A stretch of 64,000 nt of DNA from Pomphorhynchus laevis (Eukaryota > Acanthocephala > Palaeacanthocephala > Echinorhynchida > Pomphorhynchidae). Position 1 is the stretch's first letter, and each line of letters opens with the position of its first letter. Both the position numbers and the translations under genes were made by a program. The stretch covers positions 62,001-126,000 of the forward strand of contig WNNJ02003431.1 in the NCBI GenBank assembly GCA_012934845.2. Reading direction: 5' to 3'. Below, piece after piece: positions 13,126 through 26,200 of the stretch. The notes beneath the pieces were generated by a model. The model saw only the letters and a program-made list of their open reading frames with translations. It searched no databases and was not told the DNA's origin.

Positions 13126-14088
13126 TTATTTAAATCCAAAAAGCCCGGGAATACATTCAGTAAAAACGTTTTTCTTTTTCACATTCTTAACTTTGTCGTA
13201 ATTAAAAAGCTCACTTAACCACGAAGTATCATTTGCTTGATTACTATTATTCTTTAAATATGCATCGAATATCTTCTCAATATCATCATCATTACATAAT
13301 AGTTTCACATGCATGGCGTCATTTGGCCGCGTTAAACGACGAGACCAAAATAGATGGCTATCCATAGCATATTCTAAAATTAAACTGCACAGCTTAAATG
13401 ATGTATCATCTGTGAATGCTGTATTTTTAAAAAAATTTAATTTGCAAAGATAATTTAAACACTTCCAACTAGAAGTCGATAAAACTTGTTCTGCTGTCCA
13501 ATGTTGAACTCGCTCTTCCGCATTAGATATAACATCTGGAAAGTTTTCACCGTCAAATTCTCGTCTATTATTAAGTAAACAGTCCAATAGGCTATCACTG
13601 TGATGTGAAATCAGATTATGCTTGCATAAATGATCTCGCAATTCGAAACCGTATTGGAATTTGTAATGCAATCTGACCTTACAAAGTAGATCATATGGAC
13701 ATGAAATAATGATCGTTAAAAGCCTAGTTTTATGCTGAAGAGTGAATTGATTAAGACAATTCGCTAATTCCAAAGTAAGCCATTCTACAGGATCGGTGCA
13801 TACACTTTGCAGTAGGTAAGAAAATTGACAATGGGTGAAAGCAGTTTTAATTGCTTGATTTAAAGGGAAACCATGCCTCAACTGAAAATCGGAGATTAAC
13901 ACCGTTAACTGATCCCTGGTTTGAGAGCATAATTGAGCAAATAGCTTTTTACAAAGAGAACAGTCTTTATGATTGTAAGCAGTGAGTAAGGCTCTCCTTA
14001 CTAGTTTCGTTTGCATTTTTTGCCTTTTTGCATGATCGCCAAAATACGGAAAGATAGAAAAAAGCGCTGCGCAATAAAATTTAGTCAT
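13126..14088 (-). CDS. Annexin-like protein, single-exon, 320 aa
   Basis: The length matches the ~310 aa four-repeat annexin core. Residues 41-115 read like an annexin repeat: LFAQLCSQTRDQLTVLIS, then FQLRHGFPLNQAIK, then FSYLLQSVCTDPVEWLTLEL. A second unit follows: TRLLTIIISCPYDLLCKV, YKFQYGFELRDHL, then SLLDCLLNNRRE (residues 121-176). A weaker last repeat includes LFWSRRLTRP and DDDIEKIFDAYLK (246-278). Annexins bind anionic membranes, usually through GxGT calcium loops. No GxGT is visible here, so calcium binding by the canonical type II sites looks lost. The start is the first ATG of the frame. There is no signal peptide or membrane segment. It lies between an inverted-duplication arm and a LINE, but its frame is intact, which argues for a functional host gene. 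Family assignment is by pattern of repeats and spacing; the divergence leaves room for doubt. Confidence 0.6.
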   Translation of the reverse strand: MTKFYCAALFSIFPYFGDHAKRQKMQTKLVRRALLTAYNHKDCSLCKKLFAQLCSQTRDQLTVLISDFQLRHGFPLNQAIKTAFTHCQFSYLLQSVCTDPVEWLTLELANCLNQFTLQHKTRLLTIIISCPYDLLCKVRLHYKFQYGFELRDHLCKHNLISHHSDSLLDCLLNNRREFDGENFPDVISNAEERVQHWTAEQVLSTSSWKCLNYLCKLNFFKNTAFTDDTSFKLCSLILEYAMDSHLFWSRRLTRPNDAMHVKLLCNDDDIEKIFDAYLKNNSNQANDTSWLSELFNYDKVKNVKKKNVFTECIPGLFGFK

Positions 14089-15070
14089 TTGTTCCTTTTT
14101 TATAGATAGTTTCCTTTAGCTGGTGAAAATAAACACATTTTGAACTACCAAAGCTAAAATCCTTAAAATTCCATCATTTCTGATGCGACAATACAGGACA
14201 TATTTTGTTGTCTCGACAGTTCGGCGAGATACTCTATGTATGGCGACAGACTGCTAAGTTATAATTTTATAATTTCAAAATTCGACAATCGGCTTTTGGA
14301 TAAATTTGAAATTTTGTAGATAATGCATATAACGGGTTGATGACGTTGTCTAACAGAATCTTACCAGTAAATGTTGAAGATTTTCGTCATCTATAGTTGG
14401 TTGCAGACGAAATTCAAAACTGGAAATGCTTTCAAGCGATGTTACAGAGCAAAAACAGATCGAAATGCATTTCTCAGTTGCTGTAAAGTGTGTGTAGTTT
14501 CTTACTTGAAAATCGTTTTAAATTTAAAGGCCAAAATGAAATGTCAATGTTTGTAAGCTTATTTTTAATTATCTTAAAGAAAACTGTGACGACTAGTCCA
14601 TACATAAAAATTAATTGAGACAAAATATATTACTAAATGCATGTTTTCATATTTCAATCGTAATTTACGACATTTTAGTGTCAATCCAATTTTCAATGTT
14701 ATCAATATTAAACAATTTCATCGTGGAAATTAATTTATAAATTAATAATTTTATAAATAAATATATATATTTAGAAATTAATAAAAAAATAAATTGAAAA
14801 TAATTATCTTTAATTATTAATTCTTATTAGTGTTCATTACAATATTACAACATAGTTTTGTCTTGGCCTAATTAGGAAGTAAACATGCCGTGTGATTATC
14901 TCATAATATTCAAAATATTTGACTGCTTCAAACGATATAAACTTAAAAAATCAGTAGAGAAATGATTATCCTATATGTTTGTTCTTATAGACTTACAAGC
15001 GTATGTTCAATAAATTTTGATGTACATAACTAGCCAATGGTGAACTCACCACTTACAACAGGAGTGTTTT
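14089..15070. other. Intergenic, nothing recognised
   Basis: AT-rich DNA upstream of the annexin-like gene and up to the LINE that starts near 15,075. A 61-codon open frame at 14,371-14,556 has no family resemblance and is not called. Confidence 0.4.
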
Positions 15071-15074
15071 CATT

Positions 15075-17850
15075 GTCAGGTGCAATGTGGCCGGGAAGTT
15101 TTATCGAGACAGCGAAAGAGGCATCAACATCCGAAGTGGACTAGCCTTCATGTAGGAACGTGGGATGTCATATCGCTTACGGGGAAGGAACAAGAATTAG
15201 TTGAAGAGATGGTTCGCTTCAGACTAGAAATAGTTGGATTGACTTCTATTCACTATTCGAGAACTAAACTTTTGGATCAAGGTTGAACATTAACCTATTA
15301 CGTGGTTGCCAATGGAAAGCGACGGCAGGCGGGTGTCGTGATACTTACAAATCCCCGGTTGTCGTTCGTGGTAGAGAGGTTTAAGCCAGTGAACAAAAGG
15401 CTGGCGTTTCTGATACTTTTGATCAAAAAAAAACAAAGGGGGTAACAGTTTTGTGTGCGTATGCTCTTAACATTATCGAGGAATACGCAATCTTCGTGGA
15501 AGTTCATCAGACTATGCTTGATAGTACTCCTGTGGAAGATTCCCGCGTTTTATTGGGTGACTTCAATGATCATGTTCATAGTGTCATTAGCACTTAGAAG
15601 GGAGTGTTGGAAGAAAAGGACTATCCGATCTGAATGCGAGTGGTGTTGAATTATTATACTTTTGTTCTCGTCACAATTAATGCAATACCAACACCATGTT
15701 TTAACATAAGGAGATCTAAAGATGCACATGATATAGGGATTACATAAGTCAACAATCAATGATCGATTTTGTAATCGGCTCATCTGATCTGCGGCGTTAT
15801 GTTCTAAGCATTCGTTTAATGAGAGGGACTGAGCTGTCAACCGATCACTACCATTTAGTTAATAAGCTTCGATGGCATGATCGGATGCGTGACAAGCCCG
15901 GTAAAGCCTAAAGTTGTATGAGAGCGTACTGCGAGCGTATAGTAGATGTTTCTGTCATTGAACGTTTTTTTTCGCTACATACGTGAGGACTTCTCTTAGT
16001 TGCCAGAAGATACAAAGCACATTGATCAGGAATGGGAGATGTTCAGATACTCGAACCGAAGCGAAGAAGACGGCTTGGGAGAAGTTTGGACAACATTTAG
16101 AACTTAACTAGCTTCGAAAATGTTCGGGAGGACGATCAAGAACCTTCGTGCTGGAAAACAGAAAACTCTGCAAACTCTCTTTATAACAAGAGAAAGTCTA
16201 TGCTTACCTACATTGAAAAAATTATTGGTTATTGAAAATAGCATTTTAAGAGTCTCCTTAATCCGGTGTATATGCCTTCTCTTGTAGAAGTAGAGTCTTT
16301 AGAACCAACGAAAAATCTCATCTATTTGGAACAAGTCATTGCTGTTATTTAAACTTCGAATGTCAAGACGTCTGGAGCAGACAAGATTTGATTTGAAACT
16401 TAAAAGGCTCTAGACATTGTAGGCATTAAGTTGCTAACACAGATATTCTACGTTGCATTGAAGTCAGGCAAGGCTCCTGGTAAGTAGCGAACTGGGGTTG
16501 TGGTACCTATCTTTAAGAAGAATGGCCGAAGAGTTTGCTCCAATTATCGGGGATCACTCTTCTTAGCCAAATTGGTAAGTTATTTCTAGGATTCTTGAGT
16601 TAAGGATACGGCCTATAGTTGAGGGACAGTTGCAAGAGGAACAATGCGACTTTAGTCCAGGTCGTGGAACTACGGATCAGCTCATATATTATATATATTC
16701 AGCTCATACTCTCTCAACTGTCCTCGAACGGTCTCGGGAGTTCGCTTAACCAGTCTACATGTGCTTTGTAGATTTGAAGAAGGCGTTCGACCGAGCTCTG
16801 CGAGAGAGGTTAGGGAAGTACCAATGTAGTATGGAGCACCACACTATCTTCGAGTAGCTGTGGCTTCTCTATATAAACAAATTATGAGTTCTGTTCGTGT
16901 TTACGTAAGAAGTCTGAAACATTTCCAGTATGTGTTGGGCTTCGTCCGGGTTGTCCTTTGTCTCCACGTTGTTCCTTGATTACATGGACAAAATTACTGA
17001 ACAAGGTGCTCTGTCGAATGTCGGTCCTCAGCTTGATTCCATCAGAATACCATCTCTGCTTTTCGAAGATGATGTTGTCTTGTTGGCTTCTTGTCCTGAG
17101 GACTTACAATGCCTACTAGATTGATATACGATGGAATGCAAATCATCAGGGATGTTGGTTAGTAATCCAAGACTGTCTCTATGTGTTCGTCCCGGATTCA
17201 AGTGTCAATGCCAACCCGGATTGAGGAAAAGGTTCTTTCTGATGTGGATGACTTCAAGTATGTTGGGGTATTGTTCACGATTAACAGCAGGAACATAAGG
17301 GAGATTGAGAAGCGGATCTGTTTAGCTAACGCATCAATACATTCTTTGTACAAGTATATCGTGGTAAGCGGGAGTTGAGTATTTAGGCAAAGCTTTCGGT
17401 TTACAGCGCAATCTTCGTTTATATCTTAATCTATGGTCATGAGCTTTGGTTTATGACCTAAAGGATAAGATCTCGGATACAGATGACCGGAATGAGGTTA
17501 CTTCGCGAGATGGCCAGTCTTTGCCTTAGAGAAAAGGTTAGGAATTCGGTAATCCGAAATGAACTTAGAATAAATCGCTGCTTCTCCACAGTGAAGAAAG
17601 TCAGTTGAGGTGGCTAGGACACGTTCTGGGAATATAAAAGGATTGCTTTTCTTGGAGGGTTTTCCCGTCTTGACTCTCTGGAAATATACCTAGAGGTAGA
17701 CTGCGGCACCGGTGGAGAGATCAAATTTAGGAACTTACCGAATAGCGTTTTATGCTATTTGAAAGAGAACTCTTGTATGACGCCCAGGATCGCGATGTCT
17801 AGAGTACACTTGGGATCGTACACTGCCATCACGTCTCGATTCCCGGATCA
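15075..17850 (+). mobile_element. Decayed APE-type LINE, nearly full-length ORF2 (Rex/RTE-like)
   Basis: The plus strand can be followed in broken frames from endonuclease to tail. The endonuclease begins GTWDVISLTGKEQELVEEM (cf. GTWNV.SLTGKE in vertebrate and invertebrate LINEs). A VLLGDFNDH-like motif lies near 15,545. RT includes NYRG-SLL around 16,545, a GEG.REEQCDFSPGRGT-like motif near 16,640, FVDLKKAFDRAL near 16,765, and LFEDDVVLLASCPEDLQCLL at about 17,060. The C-terminus has DFKYVGVLFTINSRNIREIE and a QLRWLGHVLG-like motif near 17,605. Stops and frame changes occur throughout, including FEDD in place of FADD, so it is inactive. No 5' untranslated part is seen, so it is probably 5'-truncated just before the endonuclease. 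Clade assignment (Rex1/Rex3/RTE group) is tentative. Confidence 0.85.
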
Positions 17851-19688
17851 GTGGTTGACAAGAAAAATCTTTTGTTACTTTTTATTTTGTTCTTGTCAAT
17901 AAATCCTTGTTGTACAAAATTAGCACAATTTTGGATAATAAAGTGAACAATTAAAACAACTGCGATTGCTGTCAACGTTATCGGCATTGAGTTTAATTAC
18001 ACCTGCAGGAAGAATAACGTGTTTGTAGAATATGAGTCATATAACGAACGAAAGAATATCTTCCTGAATCGGTAAATGAACAATCTAATTATTCCTTAAC
18101 TACAATTATATATCCATGGGTTATATATGTAGCTGAACGTAAGAGAAGCTGCGTTTATGTCTGCTCTCCAATCAATTTTGTGATAATTTTGTCTCTGATC
18201 CGTCAACTATTGAGATTCGCATATTTCACAAGAATTCAATTCCTTTGGTTGTTTTAATTATCCTTGATGCGATAGTGTAACTTTAAAATTTTGTTTCAAT
18301 ATATTTAATATCATTATAATACGTAACTTTAAAGTTTTTCAAGGATTCGAATATTTTGTCATCGGCTTATTTCAATATCACAGGGTCATTCGATTTCATT
18401 GACAAGTATGCAAATAATCACTAGCTAATAATCACAACACAGGATGATAGGCACACCCTGGTTGAATGTTAGCACTAGTATTATGGCTTTGCGATATCAT
18501 CGGTTTTCTAGATATGATAAGCAGCATATAGAGCGATTTCATGAAGTGTCTTTTAATTTGGCGATTTTTGAGTATTTAATGCATACCAGTTTTTACCTTT
18601 TATATTTGGTAAATTACATTCAAATCGCTAAACCGCTATATTTTTAGCCTTACTGCTGCCTTGACAAGGATTACCATTTTGTTACAAATGTCAGTGCATA
18701 AATAATTCCAGTATCGACATACTATTTAGTTCATACAAGGAAATGATTTAACTTTACAATTCCATGTTTCCATATTATTAATAAACGCCCTTAAAGTAAT
18801 GTGATTGCGTTCTAATATTAATTTTAACAGCTAGTTATCAAAAAGTAGATTAACTATGCATCCTTAGGTTATATATTGCTAATTGCCGCGGCTACTGTTC
18901 TAATTTTATCTACGTAATCATCCATCAAGCATTCAAAACAAGCAGAAGATAATAATCAGTTTTGTATGACTGTAGCTTTTGAAACATCGTAAGCATTTAA
19001 CAGATCCCTGACTGAATATAATCCTCGAGTGCAGAGGTAATTAGTCATGAAGGTATCGATTAAATTGTACGCATACTACGTTAATGTTCCAGGCATCACA
19101 CATGCGAATATGCCTTTATCGATTGATGTGTAACATATAATGTTAAATATTGCGTCAACTTTTCAATTGATCTTAAAGTTCACTATTGACACGGATTCGT
19201 TGACTTGTTCTTGAATTGCAGTCATTATTATACATTTTCTACAATTGTTGAGTTTTCTATTTCAGTAATGTTGCTTTACTAATTATGTAGTTACCTTTTT
19301 ATTATATGACCTACAAAATCCTTGTTACAACTTGAAATGCGTTAAAGCAACATGTGTTATTGTTTACTGTGAAAGCGTTTTTTCATTCATTGGGTTTCGT
19401 CTTCGCATATTTTTCAAAATCGGTTTTACTACAAAGGCTCATTTTACTATCGACTTTATAAAGATAAATTAATAAGTTACAATTGTAAAAGTCGGATTTT
19501 ATTTATCAAATGTTTTTTACCAAAAGTTTTAACTAAAACGTTTAAGAGAACAAAAATAGTTCCTATGAAATAACGGATGTTATGATGTTATGTATCAGAT
19601 TTTCATTTAAAGTTATAAATACAAATAAAAGCATGATGCATGTATATACCTGTGTATTTTTAGTTATAACATTTTATTTTACAGCCTA
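17851..19688. other. Intergenic, downstream of MED16
   Basis: No gene or clear element is recognised. Composition is AT-rich with scattered short open frames only. Confidence 0.4.
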
Positions 19689-19792
19689 ATGTAAAATAAT
19701 TTGCTAATGTAAGCGACAAATCGATTTTGGCAACAAATCGATGTAAAATAATTTGCTAATGTAAGCGACAAATCGATTTTGGCAACAAATCG
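19689..19792. repeat. 52 bp tandem duplication in the MED16 3' flank
   Basis: Two adjacent copies of a 52 bp unit (19,689-19,740 and 19,741-19,792), starting ATGTAAAATAATTTGC and ending GGCAACAAATCG, are identical by eye. They lie 64 bp past the MED16 stop codon, probably in its 3' untranslated region. Confidence 0.9.
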
Positions 19793-19855
19793 AGTAGCGC
19801 TCACTATTAATAAAGTATTTTTAAAATTAAAGGACATTTATAAATGTATCTACAA

Positions 19856-20247
19856 TTATTTAGTTGACAGAAGAAAGAGACCGCTACATTCACATCGATG
19901 AGCATCAATAAGATCCATCATTTGTATTTGCTTCTGAGGAGGATACGTTAATGTTACAATTCCACAATTAACACACACTTTCAGAGTGCATTTTTGGCAT
20001 ATATCAATCGGAATCATGTTTACCGGATCGAAATGTGTACTCCACTTTGAATTAATAGTACCATTATTAACGAGTAATTGTCTGGGATCCTTAAGTTGAT
20101 ACATTATCAAAGACGGTTTGAAGCTTTTTGGATTTTCAAACCAACTATAATGTTTAGCGAGCGCAGGCAATAAGATAGATTTATATTGATCCCTTAGTTT
20201 GACATTAAATTCTTTTAGCATATCTACAAACTGACGATCCGGGTCAA
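19856..20247 (-). CDS. MED16: MED16 last exon (C-terminal cysteine motif)
   Basis: Acceptor ATATTTTAG at 20,248. Reads DPDRQFVDMLKEFN to the stop at 19,856. Four cysteines in CTLKVCVNCG and CEC match the human KACTRCGCVTML ... IKNC arrangement, probably a metal-binding or structural knob. Translation ends FLLSTK. Confidence 0.92.
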
Positions 20248-23200
20248 CTAAAATATATAATTACTTTTTAAGAATACAAAGTGGTCAGCTTCATTAGTAT
20301 ACAAAACCTTTACATTTATATTTAGCGTTTATTGGAAAATTAATATAAATGTATTAATTTATAAATCTAAATGCAAAATATAATATATAAAGAAAATACA
20401 GTTGAGTTACAAAATAATTGAGTTAATAAAATGGTCACATCTTTTAATTGACTATAAAAAATTAAAGAATTTATACAAGTAATTATTATTTAATTTACAA
20501 ATTATATATATTGTCTAAAATATATTTGATAATTCAAGCTAAATGAGATACTTAATAAAATGCATCACCTCTAGCATCAGCGCTAAAGCTTATATCTCGC
20601 TTTGGCTACAGTTAAACAAGAGTGTGTTGCTTGCTTAGCACCTTAGTACGCTGATTACATAATGAGCGACATCACACATGCTGTCCTGTGAAGCAACTGC
20701 TTACGCAACACGTAACAGATGTAAGGCTGGTAACCGGTGGAGGAGCGTGCGCTTAGCGAATTCCGTTCAGAGGCTTACTAAGAGTATAGTGAGGTTTACT
20801 AAGGGTATATATTTACTACTGTTGAATTTGTGTAACTACAGGGCCACACTGACGAGGCCACCCCGTAGTGATGATTAGACAAAGGTCGAAATGCCCCAGA
20901 TTGGGGTTAGGCATCTGTGATAGGCGCATTCCGGGTTAGGCTTACCGAAGAGGGTTATATTAAAGCATGCAGGTATAAACTTTTCTGTTTGTGTGTAATA
21001 CTAAAGAAGTAAAGTTAATGAATTCTTTCGCCGTAAACTTTGTTATTTGCAGTAAAACAATAGGTAATTGTTTAAACAATAATCACGAACGTGATTACAA
21101 ATGTCAGGAAAAAGCCTAAATCGTATTTATTTTATAGCAATTATCCATGAATTTTTATTTATAACGAGAACATCGAAATCCTAATGCCGGGTATAAACAA
21201 GCATTTTAAAAGAATGTTGCTAAAATCTGCTCAACATGAACTGAAGCAGATCATGTCAAAAATGGATAGATTTCTTATTTGAAGAGTTTTTAGCGTTTTT
21301 CTAAGTTCCTTAGTAGGTATTCATATCTATATTGATCTCATCGCTACATTATACGTCTCTGCAATTACTTTCCTTGTATGACGACATGCAAACTTAACAT
21401 TTTGTCCTGTGAAGCAACTGCTTACGCAACCCGTACCAGATGTAAGGCTGGTAACCGGTGGAGGAGTGTGCGCTTAGCGAATTCCGTTCAGAGGTTTACT
21501 AAGAGTATAGTGAGGTTTACTAAGGGTATATTTACTACTGTTGAATTTGTGTAACTACAGGGCCACACTGATTAGACCACCCCGCAGTGATGAGTAGACA
21601 AAGGTCGAAATGCCCCAGATTTGGGTTAGGCGTCTGTGATAGGCGCATTCCGGGTTAGGGTTCATGAAGAAGGTTATATGAAAGCATGCAGGTATAAACG
21701 TTTCTGTTTGTGTCAGTAAAAACGTTGTGGCAAAATTAGTATTTATTAAGTGTAGAGGGTAAATAGCATTTTATTATACAGACTAAAAAATTTGAATAAA
21801 CAATTAAAAAAAGCGAATTGTTCTTCGCTCATTCCATTTAATTGATCGTTAAAATAAAGAGTAACGATTTAAAAATATTTCATCAAAACTTTAAAAAAAA
21901 TAATTAAACTTTTGACCAAATTGAATATTCACCAAATCGAAGGAGACGCATAATCGTCTTTGATCTTAAATGTCAAATAAAAATAATTCTTTAATTGCGT
22001 TCTATTCAACAAGTAATAAAAAGAATATATGAAATAGTCAATTTCGAAATATAAAAATCGAAGAACTCGTCTAAATAATACTTTATAAGACTTTATTACT
22101 TTAACATAAGTGATGCAAATTCGGAATTATATTTTAAATAATTGATAGTGATCCATTATTGATAAAGAATTATTGGAAATAGATTAAAGAAAAGAAAAAA
22201 TGTTTTTATTAATATTTCGCTTACCTCCTTTAGCATCTTCAAAAATTACTTCAGAAATTAGTAATTTTCTAAAGATGCTGACAGAAAAATAGCGAAATAA
22301 CAATAAAAAATTTCTTCTTTTCTTTGATCCAGTTCCGATAATTATTTAATTCAGGATTAACTAAATATACATGATAATGCATGATATATTTACTTTAATA
22401 AATTTACAAAAGTATTTCAATATAAGAACAAATTACAGCAAATTAAAACAAGAAAACAAATTCTAAAATTCTATTTCAAACATCAAATATAAAGCTATCA
22501 ATTTATCAAAAATACTAAATATATTTCAAATAATAATTTATAATTGCAATTAAAAAATATCTACCTTTACTGTGCATTCGTAAATAAGCTGTGTATAAAT
22601 CATACAACGGCGTGGTTATATCTGTTTTATCGTCTAAATATTCGAAAATGTTTGGTTTAAGATCAGGTCTCTCAATTCGAACCATAATTCGAATATACAC
22701 CAGCAATTCTCTAATCCAACTTATGAGTCTACTTTCACGAAATAAAGCAATTCCAGGTAAGATTTTGGTTGTACCATTGTAGTGCATATACAAGACGTAT
22801 GGTAGAAAGCTAAATAGATCTAGGCACCACTGCGACATTCGTTGCAGCCCTTCAGGTATTTTTAGATTTTCTAAAAATTTCAAACAACAAATTGGCATAT
22901 TTTTCTAGGAAAGAAAGCTTCTCGCTTTAAAAGTAAAATTATAAAAGGTTTGATTTACAGAACATCTACGCTATGAAATAGCGTATATGTAAACCTTCTT
23001 CTACTTTGTTAAGTAGAAGAAGGTTTTCTAAAATAATAAAGAATATAAATATTATATATTGTATATATAATATATAAGATATTAAATATTATATATAATA
23101 TTATATATATAATATATATAATATTGTATAAAATACAATATATATGTATAATATGTATATATATTATATATTATATATAATATTATATATTATATACATT

Positions 23201-26200
23201 AATATATTTTCATGTGAATTATTCTACTTGATAATATTTTAATGTAATTATATAGGGTATATACTGAATAAAATTGATAATATTAAATATTATTATTTTC
23301 ACATTTTTATCTGATTCTCAGAAGCACCATTATGGTTTGATAAAACCATAACATTTGTTGATTCAATCATATGCATACAACAGTTATGACGACATATCAA
23401 AGCTGAATGCTGAAAAAACATAATTCAGTTTTTCATTAATTCATAGCCACGTACATCGAAACAGACAAAACAAATTAATAAAAATACTTTTTTATTGAGT
23501 ATTTATTTCTTGAATACTTTGACTTCCATTTTGATTTCGGATATATACTACTGAGATCATAGCTTGAAACCCAACAGTTGTATTCTGTTTACTTGCTATT
23601 GAAATAGAATGTAAATTTGATTACTGTTTAATGCCTTTAATAAAATCTATCGTTCAAAGTTGTTAGACACACAACATGCATACACTTTTAATTCATTAAA
23701 AGCAAAATCAAATTAATTAAATATTGGTATATATATTTAAATAGTATTTAAATATATAAAATTTAAAATAAAATTAATAAATTTTCACAATACCTAAAGC
23801 AAACCCTATTTTAGTTATTTATCTAGCAATAACTATTTTCGATATCTATCTAGCAAAAACTAGCAAGGTATTACATTTTCACAAACCATAAATTTTTGAT
23901 TATAATAATTTTATCGTACGAAGGCATTGCCTTTTACAAATTATAATATAAATTGAAATATATTCATTTACATTTTGATTACCTTCAGCCTCAACAAACG
24001 TCTTTCCTTCCAAATGATCTCCCAGACGAACGTCGATTTTCGCATAATTTAATTCCTGTGTAAAATCCGTAACCTAAACACAAAGAAATTTCAATTAAAA
24101 TATTTTCAATTGAAAAACTCTTAAACATTACAATCATTCTTTACAGAAAAACGGCTTATTTAATTATTTAATATTTAAAAATGTTAAATATTTTAAATAT
24201 ATTAAAATTAAATATTTTATATTAAATATTTTAAATGAATATGCTTTCACCAAAAGAATGAAAAGCGCCTTCAAAAAATATGTACAACAAGAAATTAGTT
24301 AATCTGCAATTAATTAGAAATCAAATTGTAATAAATAGATTTAATAAAAAACCTGAATCGGATTAAATTATTGCGATGTATAATATGTTATATATAATGA
24401 TATATAAAATATATTATTTAAAAAAATTTACAAATTTTGTAATATATAATAAAAATACGATTTATTTATGTATTATTTACCAAATATTGAATCAAATTTT
24501 GGCTAAATAAATATACCTTAAATGTATTCAATTACAAATTACTTTATTGTAACATATTTATTTTTATATCTTTGGTTACTTATTAATTATTGCTTATTTA
24601 CTGTATTCTTTTTGGTAACTTATATACAGACTTAACTCGACTTTTTGTTACAGGATTGGAATATAAAACATGCCATATTTGATGACCACAAAATGCTGGC
24701 CATCAAATTCAGACGCCAAAAGAAAATTACACGCCATGGAGATGAATATGATGCGCTGGTCTTATAGAGTAACACGCCTAGATAGGATTCCGAATACCAA
24801 CATCCGCCAACTTTTCGGTGTCACGCAAATAAACCCCAAAGCGAGGAATATCGACTACGATGGTTCGGACACATTCAAAGGGCTGACAAAACAGTAGTAT
24901 GCCGAGCGGAGCCAATCGTTTTAAGCGTACGACCTCGTGGCCGCCTCAGAAAAGATTGATGGATACCATCCATTATGATTAGAAAACATGTAACCTGGCG
25001 CCAGCTCTAGCACAAGACCTAGAGGTAAGGAGAAGACATATCAAAGCTGCCAACCCTGGCCTGCCAGAAAAATGAAAAGAATAATAAGAAGATTGCAACG
25101 AATTACAATGTAAATCGGTGATAATACAAAGGTATGCAAAAATTAACTGAAAAATAATTGGAACAAAATAATATAGACTGAGCAACAAGACTAAATGTTA
25201 TTGTAGAGGATAGAAAACAATTTAATTAATTATTTAACAATTTAGTGACAATAAAATATTACAAAATAATCAAATTAAAAAATAATTTGGGATCATTATT
25301 GACAACCAATATTGATCATCACGCATCTAATGCACAGACTTAACTGGACTTTTAGCTACAGGATTGGAATATTAAACATGCCATTTTTGTGGTCACATGC
25401 AAATTCTAAATCCTGAAATAATTAAGAGTTATTCGTTTATTGGTGTATTTTAGTTTGAACTTTTGTGCATTGTGGTACATTTTTGATGCCGGGGTTTAAG
25501 TGTCCAAGTGAGGAAACGCGTCCATAACAATCTACACACTAAAAATACGTGAATATTTTGTATACAGATAAATAATTTAGCTTAAAATGCAAATTTATTT
25601 CGTATTGGGGATTGCTGCCAATTCATAATGTAGCCGTTAATGTTCAAATCAAAAGCAACGTTAATGATTGTAAAGGATCTTGTATATTGCAAATTAAAAA
25701 CGTACCTGATTTTGAGCAAACAAAAGCGCGACAATTCATGTTCACTCGTTGTTTTCTTAAGAAATTATTATCTTCTGTAAATTTCATTTTTATCTGCACC
25801 GACATTTTTGTATTCGTTATGTTATATTTTGTAAATAAATCAAATATACTTTTCAAATATTAGATAATTCTTAAAACGATGTCAATTGGATGATCATAGT
25901 GAGAGCTAAACTTTAATTTTTATTTATTCGCCGTAATAACTATAAAATATATTTACTAAACACCAAAAAACGGTTTTAATTTTGTAAAATTAATAAGCTC
26001 AAATTGTGTTTATTTTAGGAATATATTTAGTTTTCGTCAAAGAGTTTCATTTGTTATTACACCTTATTTTAAATGCATTTAATATTGATTAGCCTTTTCG
26101 ATTTAACATAATGAAATTATAATTTTTCAAGATTATTTAAAAACATGTAATTATTTATTATTTATTATTGACTAGTGAAGTGTTATGTTTCAAAATTTTA

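Noticed and set aside
21588-21610. Alternative hammerhead core TGATGA in copy 2 close to GAAA
   Set aside because: It lacks the leading C, leaves three unpaired bases before a 3 bp stem, and has no helix I partner. The register shared with copy 1 is much better.
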